Source: Pomphorhynchus laevis
Lineage: Eukaryota; Acanthocephala; Palaeacanthocephala; Echinorhynchida; Pomphorhynchidae
Reading direction: 5' to 3'
Assembly (NCBI GenBank): GCA_012934845.2
Contig: WNNJ02001991.1
Span: 60,526 to 124,525 of the forward strand
DNA length: 64,000 nt
Below are positions 56,246 through 64,000 of the stretch, piece after piece (within the stretch, counting starts at the first letter, position 1; every line of letters starts with the position of its first letter). Made by a program: the position numbers and the translations under genes. Below the pieces are notes generated by a model. It did no database searches. It had not been told where the DNA came from and saw only the letters and a list, made by a program, of their open reading frames with translations.

Positions 56246-56511
56246 AAAATTCAAAGAATAAATAATAAATAAATAATAAAAAGAATAAAATAATATACCA
56301 GGTAACTGAGTCGACGTATACCTTTAGTATCTTTACGAAATTTTAGATAAAATTTCTTATTAAGAAATTTTGTAGGCTCAGCTAAGTGATTTGATTTGTT
56401 CAACAAAAAGTACGGCGATATTTAATTAAGATGTATTTTGCCGTACATAAATACACTCAATACGATAATATAAAAATTATATTTTTATATAAAAATCTTA
56501 TAACATTTATT

Positions 56512-57860
56512 TATTTTATTATTTAATTATTAAATTTTGATTTAGCATTATTATGTTTTGTTTATTTTATAATTATATTAAATACGTAGACTCAGTTAGC
56601 TGATTTAATTTGTTCCATCTAGAATAGACAGATCGCTGGTTGTTAAATTTTTCGATATTGGTTCTAGTCCGTATGTTATGATGCGTTCAAGCATAATTGT
56701 AAAAAGCTTGTTAATTTCAATTTTCAATTTTCAATTATTTGTTATTTATCCTTAGAATAAATACATACGATTTTAGTAGATATTAAAGAAGCGTTAGTAA
56801 AATTAATTAATCTTATATTCGGAAAAAGATATACATATATATGTTATAATAATTATAACGCCTATCTAACAAAAATTAAACCATCAAGTAAATATAAATA
56901 TATGGATAAAATTGAATTAATAGAATCCTTAAATATTTTGATAAATCAAAATTATTTAAAAGTAGGGACATCTATATTTAGACAAGTAAAAGGTGTTCCA
57001 ATGGGTGGTAATAGTAGCCCAATTATAGCTGACTTGTTTTTAAGCTTTATAGAATATGAATTTGTTCATAACTGTGTAAAAACTAAATCTAAACAATATA
57101 AATATATGAAATATATGTTTCGATACATTGATGATATATGTGTATTTAATTCTAATAATTTTTATTCAATTAGTGAGCACATTTATCCAGAAAGCCTTAT
57201 TCTTAACAAAACCAATATTAATGATAAAGAAGGTGTATATCTAGATATGAACATTAAATTAACATTAACTAAAACTACTATTAATTTATATCGTAAAGAT
57301 GACATATTTAAATTTACAAGAAACATATTTTTGCATGAGCATTCATGCATACCATATAATATAAAATATAATACATTAAATAATGAAATTTTAAGAATTG
57401 CAACAATATGTAATGATATTGGCTTTCTTCAAAATCATTTAAATAATTTAATAGATACATATTTTAAACTAGGTTACTATAAAAATAACATCAAGCAGAA
57501 AATAGTAAAATATATAAATCAACACAATTTAAAATTGATTTTAAATTTATTTAAAAATAAATTTAAAATCATTAGCGGAAAATTTTTATGAAAATAAATA
57601 ATATACTTTGTATTAGAATCATATACTTAATCAAATTACGTTGATTAAGTATCAAATTACGTTAATCAAATCAGTTCCTCCTTATTATAATACATTGTCT
57701 GTTATTTTTAGTCAATTCATAAAAATTGACTTTTATTAAAAATTCAAATTTAAAATTTAAACGTGGTATACATTTGAAAATCAAATATAACGATTATTAC
57801 TTATTTATAATTATTTATTTATTATTATTATTTATTATTATCAGTTAGATGATCTTATCT
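56512..57860 (+). mobile_element. Penelope-like element remnant flanked by R1
   Basis: An RT gene lies between an R1 end (56,512-56,612) on the left and a diverged R1 copy (57,665-57,860) on the right. The 3' flank (atatactttgtattagaat) also occurs near R1 at 46,530-46,600. R1 is therefore probably the terminal repeat of this family. Confidence 0.55.
56758..57591 (+). pseudogene. Penelope-like reverse transcriptase, N-terminally incomplete
   Basis: The frame is open from about 56,758 (ILVDIKEALVKLINLIFGKR) and has its first Met at 56,902. RT motifs: FRQVKGVPMGGNSSPIIADL, FRYIDDICVFN (catalytic YIDD) and YLDMNIKL, then the characteristic end FKFTRNIFLHEHSCIPYNIK, ILRIATICNDIGFLQNHL, TYFKLGYYKNNI. 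The Lys-Phe-Thr/His-rich stretch and Arg-Ile-x3-Cys-x-Asp wording are typical of Penelope-like RTs. The N-terminal palm is missing, and no GIY-YIG nuclease follows before the stop at 57,591. Very AT-rich coding. Confidence 0.75.
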
Positions 57861-58657
57861 ATTTGATAGCAATATTTTCATAAAATAAATTATTTAAAAA
57901 TCATTTTTGCAAGTTTGTTTTGTAGTGCGACTGTGTTAAGCATGAAAGTTGATCAACTTTGTACGTAGGATCCAGCTGTGTAAATGGATTTTGTAGAACA
58001 ACTATTTATCAGAGCAAAATAATTTTTTGTTGATGATTAATTATTTGTATAATTCAGCGACTTTATTTCTATAAAATAATTTTAACGAAAATAAGTTAGC
58101 AAACACCAGCTGATGAATTACAATTTACGGATGACTTACTATTTTAAGCTTTAGTTTGTGAACACAACTCGTGATTGGATAATTTTTACTGGAATTGTAT
58201 ACTATATATGGAAAACTTCCTTACAGTATAATTAATTACAGTATATGCTTATAATGTTTTAAACGATTGTATAAATACAGTTGATTTTACATAAAACGTA
58301 ATATTGTTTAGAATTACATTATGAACGATATTTTTTGAGAAAAAGCTTTTTATAAAATGTATCCGCGCAATCGTAAAGTTTGTAAAGCTTTTAACGTATC
58401 CTATCAATTTCGCGCAATGACATCGTCGATAGATGATGATAAATAACTTTGATTGAAAATCATCAAGATTATTAAGGAACTTGATCGTCAATAATAGTAA
58501 TGAGAAAAAGTATATCAATATAGTTTTTCATCCTATTCTCCTTAGTATATTATGATTTGAACCAATGTATTGAGTAACGTATTAGTATTATAAAATAAAA
58601 CATAAATATCTAATTTGTATTATATTATTATAGTATTCAGACTGTCATTTAATCTAG

Positions 58658-58753
58658 GATTCAGAACCTCTCAATTCAGACGATGATGTCAGCGAAGATG
58701 ATCCAACAGACTTGTTCGACACTGATAATATTGTCGTGTGCCAGTTTGACAAA
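58658..58753 (+). CDS. TfIIA-L: TfIIA-L exon: acidic stretch and beta-barrel start
   Basis: DSEPLNSDDDVSEDD, LFDTDNIVVCQFDK. This is the near-invariant beta-subunit segment (family: EPLNSxDDVSDE ... LFDTxNVVVCQYDK). Acceptor atctag, donor aaa|gtaagt, 32 codons, phase 0 both sides. Confidence 0.97.
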
Positions 58754-58802
58754 GTAAGTATTTCTAATTATATTACAATTGTCTTAAATTATATTTTTGC
58801 AG

Positions 58803-58910
58803 ATAAATCGAAGCAAGGCCCGTTGGAAGTTTTTGCTTAAAGAAGGCATTATGAATATTCGCGGAAAAGATTATGTTTTCAGCAAGGCACAAGGTGAAGC
58901 TGATTGGTGA
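58803..58910 (+). CDS. TfIIA-L: TfIIA-L terminal exon: C-terminal TBP/DNA-contact domain
   Basis: INRSKARWKFLLKEG, IMNIRGKDYVFSKAQGEADW, then TGA. It completes the conserved C-terminal beta-barrel of the large subunit (family: KxHRxKxKWKFxLKDGIMNLxGxDYxFxKAxGDAEW). Separated from the preceding exon by a 49-base intron. The last 35 residues are full length and undamaged. Confidence 0.97.
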   Translation: MNRSKARWKFLLKEGIMNIRGKDYVFSKAQGEADW

Positions 58911-59489
58911 ATTCTTTGATACCGACTTGCTTCATACGTGATTACATAAACACTGTTCATTATAACTAGATGTTAGTTGATTATAAAACTGTGTAATTTG
59001 TTTTGTCTCATCACACATTATTTGTTTAAATTATACATAATTAACCTGACATACAAAATTGTTGTTCTCATGTTTTTATTTTTTTGATAAAATGACATCT
59101 TTTCTTTGAAATCACTTTGCTATTTTTTAAATTATTGTCGTTTATTTTACGGTAAATTCATTGAAATGATTGATACTACATTTAATGTTCAAACATGTTT
59201 CATTCAAATAGATTCATTGAGTTTTTTAAAGTTATTGGGAATTATCATATTCTCAATTTTAACGGCTACTATAATTTTCTCATTTAAAAGAATTCACACT
59301 TATTTCCACTCTATAAAAATGCTGATCCTATCTCTTTGATGGATTCTTAGTATTTTAAATAATTAAATTCGATGAATATAGCACACATAAAACTTGTATC
59401 GTCGAAGCTTTAACTGATTAACGGCATTTTAGGGACCATCAAGTGTAATCAGTTGATTGTGGTGCACATACGTGCACCACAATTAAACA
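58911..59489. other. 3' flank of TfIIA-L
   Basis: AT-rich. No clear AATAAA was seen close to the stop. A 77-codon plus-strand stretch at 59,106-59,339 has one hydrophobic segment (FLKLLGIIIFSILTATIIF) but no other support. A hairpin (gtggtgcacatacgtgcaccac) at about 59,459-59,480 lies next to the satellite. Confidence 0.5.
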
Positions 59490-61690
59490 TGCCGTATCCA
59501 TTAAGGATCCAACGAGTGCAGCGACAATTCAGCAACAACTATGCCTAGTGTTTAAGGATGGTCCGCACAGCAACTCGATCTGGTAAAGAGCGTAAGCCTT
59601 AGACAATAAAGCAAAGTGTAGGGAGCGCCTTTATTCACAATGTCACAAAGGCAACCGAAACGGCCAGTGAGTACTTCATTCTACTGATGAGTGTTGCCGG
59701 GTACTCATTGGTCGTCTAGAAGTGAAATGGTGATTGAAAGTCGTGAATCGAAGTCCCGTCTATCAACCATTACCATTTAGTATAAATGCCGTATTTCGTA
59801 AGAAATCCTGGACCGTTGTTTACTCAGCACATCTGTGCACTACTATTATACATACCGTATCCATTAAGAATCCAACGAGTGCAGCGACAATTCAGCAACA
59901 ACCTCTGCCTAGTGTTTAAGGATGGTCCCCACAGCAATTCGATCTGGTAAATAGCGTAAGCTTCAGACAATTAAGCAAAGTGTCGGAAACGCCTTTATTC
60001 ACAATGTCACACAGGCAACCGAAACGACCAGTGTGTACCTCATTCTACTGATGAGTGTTGCCGGGTACTCATCATTTCGATGCTGAAGTGGTCGTCTAGA
60101 AGTGACATGGTGACTGAAAGTCGTGAATCGAAGTCCAGTCTATCAAGCAACACCATTTAGTATAAATGCCGTATTTCGTAAGAAATCCTGGACCGTTGTT
60201 TACTCAGCACATCCGTGCACTACTATTATACCTGCCGCATCCATTTAGGATCCAACGAGTGCAGCGACAATTCAGCAACAACCTCTGCCTAGTGTTTAAG
60301 GATGGTCCGCACAGCAATTCGATCTGGTTAAGAGCGTAAGCCTCAGACAATTAAGCAAAGTGTCGGAAACGCCTTTATTCACAATGTCACACAGGCAACC
60401 GAAACGACCAGTGTGTACCTCATTCTACTGATGAGTGTTGCCGGGTACTCATCATTTCGATGCTAAAGTGGTCGTCTAGAAGTGACATGGTGACTGAAAG
60501 TCGTGAATCGAAGTCCAGTCTATCAAGCAACACCATTTAGTATAAATGCCGTATTTCGTAAGAAATCCTGGACCGTTGTTTACTCAGCACATCCGTGCAC
60601 TACTATTATACCTGCCGCATCCATTTAGGATCCAACGAGTGCAGCGACAATTCAGCAACAACCTCTGCCTAGTGTTTAAGGATGGTCCGCACAGCAATTC
60701 GATCTGGTTAAGAGCGTAAGCCTCAGACAATTAAGCAAAGTGTCGGAAACGCCTTTATTCACAATGTCACACAGGCAACCGAAACGACCAGTGTGTACAT
60801 CATTCTACTGATGAGTGTTGCCGGGTACTCATCATTTCGATGCTGAAGTGGTCGTCTAGAAGTGACATGGTGACTGAAAGTCGTGAATCGAAGTCCAGTC
60901 TATCAAGCAACACCATTTAGTATAAATGCCGTATTTCGTAAGAAATCCTGGACCGTTGTTTACTCAGCACATCTGTGCACTACTATTATACATACCGTAT
61001 CCATTAAGAATCCAACGAGTGCAGCGACAATTCAGCAACAACCTCTGCCTAGTGTTTAAGGATGGTCCGCACAGCAATTCGATCTGGTAAAGAGCGTAAG
61101 CCTCAGACAATTAAGCAAAGTGTCGGAAACGCCTTTATTCACAATGTCACACAGGCAACCGAAACGACCAGTGTGTACCTCATTCTACTGATGAGTGTTG
61201 CCGAGTACTCATCATTTCGATGCTGAAGTGGTCGTCTAGAAGTGACATGGTGACTGAAAGTCGTGAATCGAAGTCCAGTCTATCAAGCAACACCATTTAG
61301 TATAAATGCCGTATTTCGTAAGAAATCCTGGACCGTTGTTTACTCAGCACATCTGTGCACTACTATTATACATACCGTATCCATTAAGGATCCAACGAGT
61401 GCAGCGACAATTCAGCAGCAACCTCTGCCTAGTGTTTAAGGATGGTCCCCACAGCAATTCGATCTGGTAACGAGCGTAAGCTTCAGACAATTAAGCAAAG
61501 TGTCAGAAACGCCTTTGTTCACAATGTCACACAGGCAACCGAAATGGCCAGTGAGTACTTTATTCAACTGATGAGTGTTGCCGGGTACTCCACCATTTCG
61601 ATGCTGAAGTGGTAATTTAGAAGTGACGTTGTAACTAAAAGTCGTGAATCAAAGTCCAGTTTAAAAAGCAACACAATTTTATATATATAG
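59490..61690 (+). repeat. Satellite array, six ~380-bp units
   Basis: The landmark ccatta/ttagg recurs at 59,498, 59,861, 60,241, 60,621, 61,001 and 61,381, giving a first period of 363 and then 380 exactly. The first unit lacks the segment atttcgatgctgaagtgg. Inner units are nearly identical, outer ones more diverged. Each unit has TATAAATG on the plus strand and AATAAA on the minus strand. The final unit decays near 61,690. One monomer lies at 7247-7552. Confidence 0.97.
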
Positions 61691-61886
61691 GAAATGAATT
61701 TATTTTATTTAAAAAAATATACATATCAAACCATTTCACCATTTTCTATATATACATCTTATAATCAAGGTTATATAAAATACGAAATATATTTAAAAAT
61801 ATATTATAAAAGTATTAATATTTAAAAATATGTGAAAATTTCTGATTACAATTATTGATATATAATTATTAACTGATTACGATTTC

Positions 61887-61911
61887 CTGACGAAGACCAT
61901 ACTGATCGAAG
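61887..61911 (+). ncRNA. Decayed hammerhead-like motif, second family
   Basis: CTGACGA (intact core half), A, GACC / loop ATACT / GATC (one mismatch), then GAAG instead of GAAA. Sister of 43,993-44,018. Probably inactive. Confidence 0.45.
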
Positions 61912-61949
61912 ATCTTGCATCACAGAAGATATCCCAGATATTGTATCTT

Positions 61950-62330
61950 TAATGCAAGATCATTCGTTTCTATCACAACATATCGAATTCCCATCAATAG
62001 TTATCGATCCACAGTATCTTATGCATTGTGATACATTGATGTAGTTCACCCCAAATGATATGTCTGTATAGCCATATGCCTTTGGTGCAAACCTAGTCGG
62101 ATGTAGTGTGATTTTGAATCGTTTTACCTTGATAAATTGATATGTCTCCATCGAACAAGTTCACGTTAGCTCCAGAATCTATTAACATGTTAATTGGCAC
62201 ATCATCTATCAGAATTATATCTTCTGCTTACCTATTTTTATTTATTCGAAAGACGTAAACATGATCTTTATCGTAGTTTGAGTGTTGATCTTTGACCTTC
62301 CTTATTTTATTAGATTATATGTGTTCTAAA
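61950..62330 (-). pseudogene. LTR-retrotransposon protease fossil
   Basis: The minus strand reads an aspartic-protease signature (INMLIDSGANVNLF), followed by a decayed stretch (RFAPKAYGYTDISFGV). Family: Ty3/Gypsy-like or other LTR kin. A small broken fragment. Confidence 0.6.
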
Positions 62331-62689
62331 CACGCTCACCTTTATGTATATCGTCTTTTTTATTACGTATTCATACATACTTAGAATAACCGATGCAGTA
62401 TTGACATTATTTTGTAAATCTGAGCAATCTGTACACTGTTAATACAACAATAGAATATACTATCCAGATAGTAACAAATAAGCAAACTGTATAATCAGTA
62501 TTGGTGCAAACTGATAATTAAGTAATTTTATTATTTTATATTTTGTAATTTAATATATTGATTTAATTATTAATCTCTAACTGATTGCCGTTAATTGTCT
62601 TCGTGCAATAAACATCATGTTAATTTGGATCTTGTGTATTATCTCCCCCCAGAATGACACTCGTGTATTATGTCCACCCAGAAAACAAA

Positions 62690-63602
62690 TAAATTTAAAT
62701 TTTTTTAAATCAAAAATCTTCTCTACATCATCACTAGGAACATTGTCTCTCCACATCCACTCACTTAGATAAAATTTCAATTCCTTTTTTGCAACACCCA
62801 TCATTGCTTTGGCTCTGCACTTTTGTTTATTCCAGTAAGACTATATTTTGTGTATGAACCCCACTTATAGGATCTACCAAATACAGCTTGTGCTTTACTG
62901 TACCATGCTCATATATATCAGAGTTGATACTTCGATATGCAACCCACTCGTCACTGTGTATTATAGAAAGAGGGGCTACAACTCTATCGATTATGGGTAT
63001 TAAAGTCTCCTTCGTTTTGTTTAGAACGATCTCCACATATCTTAGAGCAGGGAAATAAGAAGTATCCACGACCCCAAATATTCATATCTGCTCAACGGAT
63101 ACCTTCCCTCTACCAAACTTTTGTTTATGGCAAAAGCAGGTTTCACCAATCTGGCAAATAATGCCCTCGCCCCACCCGGGATTACATGATTATTGGTTAT
63201 ATATTTATGGCACAATAACCTTAAAGACTTCATAAATCTATTAATAGACTTTCTACAAATATCCAAATCTTCATATATTGTATTTTACTGTTGACAACTG
63301 CATATCTATATAGCAGTTCCATGCAATTCTGTAGAGATATTCTAAATTCAATCAAAAAGCTACCACTTCTAATAGCCTTTGTGGTTTTATATTTAGTGCA
63401 ACTCTTTAATTGGCAATTCCACACATATTTATCCATATGCTTGTTATAAGCCGTCTCTATCATAGAGTTGCTACAGTGTTCACACACAACCGCACTTTTT
63501 AAAACTCTTTTTTGTCTCAAAAAAGTTATTTGTTCTTCAATTCTCATTGAAGATAATCTTCTTATAATTTCTGTATAAAATGGCATGGGTATTTTTTATT
63601 TT
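62690..63602 (-). pseudogene. Merlin (IS1016/ISXO2-type) transposase, frameshifted
   Basis: DDE-type transposase. N-terminal part at 63,230-63,586: MPFYTEIIRRLSSMRIEEQI, a zinc-ribbon-like CEHCSNSM ... WNCQLKSCTKYKT, then KAIRSGSFLIEF. The core follows in other frames: DRVVAPLSIIHSDEWVAYRS, YEHGTVKHKLYLVDPISGVH, HTQNI, then KKELKFYLSEWMWRDNVPSD. The wording IIHSDEWxAY ... VDPxxGxHTQ is the Merlin hallmark. A stop after HTQNIVLLE and at least two frameshifts break it. Confidence 0.82.
63536..63602 (-). repeat. Direct repeat, copy 1 (transposase start)
   Basis: About 65 bases repeated at 63,766-63,832 with few differences. Both encode M(P/S)FYTEIIRR(L/I)SSMRIEE on the minus strand. Confidence 0.9.
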
Positions 63603-63765
63603 TTGCTTATGCTCCCAACATAATCTCGAAATACGCAGTCTTTGTATAAAATGTTCAGGTTCTGCTTGAAGATTGATAGTACTTGATAGTACTTTTGTGG
63701 GAGATTCCCACGTTTTATTGGGTGACTTCAATGCTAGCGACAGTAGCACTTGGAAAGCGTGTTCC
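63603..63765 (+). pseudogene. RTE/Nimb-like LINE endonuclease fragment
   Basis: Matches 50,235-50,385 (tatgctcccaacataatctc, gggtgacttcaatg, gcgacagtagcactt). Broken piece of the endonuclease (YAPNIISKYAVFV), lying between the two copies of the Merlin transposase start. Confidence 0.8.
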
Positions 63766-63832
63766 TCAATCCTCATTGAAGATATTCTTCTTATAATTTC
63801 TGTATAAAATGACATGGGTATTTTTTATTTAA
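63766..63832 (-). repeat. Direct repeat, copy 2 (transposase start)
   Basis: Second copy of the Merlin transposase N-terminal segment, on the outer side of the LINE fragment. Confidence 0.9.
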
Positions 63833-63843
63833 AAAATTTACAC

Positions 63844-63886
63844 TTGTGTATTATCTCCCCCTGGGGGAGATAATACACAAGATCCG
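63844..63886. repeat. Palindrome of two Merlin-type ends
   Basis: cttgtgtattatctccccc followed directly by gggggagataatacacaag, i.e. two terminal repeats head to head. The right copy continues agatcc, as does the left-end copy near 62,631. Confidence 0.85.
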
Positions 63887-64000
63887 TTAATTTTGCATAA
63901 ATTAATATGCAACGCCATCGCATTTGTATTAATGAAAAAATATATTTTTTATATATTAACATATATTTATATATTAGATATTGATATTAATTTATATACA
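63887..64000. other. AT-rich, no gene
   Basis: Nothing recognised before the window ends. Confidence 0.5.

Larger units (their letters stand above)
55919..58657 (+). other. TfIIA-L intron carrying the Penelope-like element
   Basis: Holds R1 copies and a PLE-like RT at 56.76-57.59 kb. The rest, 57,861-58,657, is AT-rich and empty. Confidence 0.75.
62577..63862 (-). mobile_element. Merlin DNA transposon, broken
   Basis: The transposase lies on the minus strand between terminal-type sequences. The 5' end is gggggagataatacacaag at about 63,844-63,862, and a related end in the same minus-strand orientation lies at about 62,632-62,650, plus a diverged one at 62,660-62,682. A second copy in inverse orientation abuts at 63,864-63,886, forming a palindrome. 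The ends therefore do not make one simple inverted pair; nested or rearranged copies are likely. Confidence 0.7.

Noticed and set aside
59106-59339. Possible small one-pass membrane protein downstream of TfIIA-L
   Set aside because: 77 AT-rich codons, no homology, no promoter or splice context; expected by chance in such DNA.
59490-61690. Each satellite unit has CGAAAC and, ~25 bases later, CTGATGAG, with GGCAAC/GTTGCC pairing, suggesting a circularly permuted (type II) hammerhead
   Set aside because: Stem II fits, but between GAAA and CTGATGA no stem I hairpin and only a 2-3 bp stem III can be drawn, so the fold is incomplete.

Overview
The window comes from an AT-rich, transposon-packed animal nuclear genome. 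The one conserved host gene is a metazoan TFIIA large subunit (TfIIA-L/GTF2A1), split by GT-AG introns. The mobile elements (CR1-like LINEs, Penelope-like elements with hammerhead-like ribozymes, Merlin, Ty3/Gypsy) and a possible TATA + TCAG core promoter fit an arthropod or another protostome. Species cannot be fixed from the sequence.

Layout. 1-4.4 kb: a decayed CR1-like LINE and an orphan coding remnant. 4.5-7.55 kb: a long foldback carrying two inverted hammerhead-like motifs between (TA)n tracts; next to it, a hepadnavirus-like reverse transcriptase-RNase H element bounded by inverted repeats, then one monomer of a satellite. 8.2-16.3 kb: a short-LTR Ty3/Gypsy fossil interrupted by a nearly intact CR1-like LINE. 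16.4-34.2 kb: a graveyard of CR1-like LINEs, mostly on the minus strand, several abutting through AAT/TAA tails, plus foldbacks, perfect hairpins and a tRNA-like SINE candidate.

35.2-58.9 kb: TfIIA-L on the plus strand, with seven exons placed by splice sites, phase and homology and a tentative first exon. Its introns hold a decayed LINE, more foldbacks, a minus-strand exon with three tandem RNase H1-like domains, a decayed RTE/Nimb-type LINE and a Penelope-like RT flanked by copies of an AT-rich repeat (R1). 59.5-61.7 kb: six copies of a ~380-bp satellite related to the monomer beside the hepadna-like element. 61.9-63.9 kb: a retroviral-type protease fossil and a broken Merlin transposase with an unusual internal duplication.

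The most interesting signals are the hepadna-like RT element and its satellite link, the recurrent paired-hammerhead foldbacks, the RNase H-repeat gene antisense inside TfIIA-L, and a shared LINE design (5' minisatellite, and ORF2 overlapping ORF1 in one constant relative frame). All calls come from reading the sequence; no search was run.
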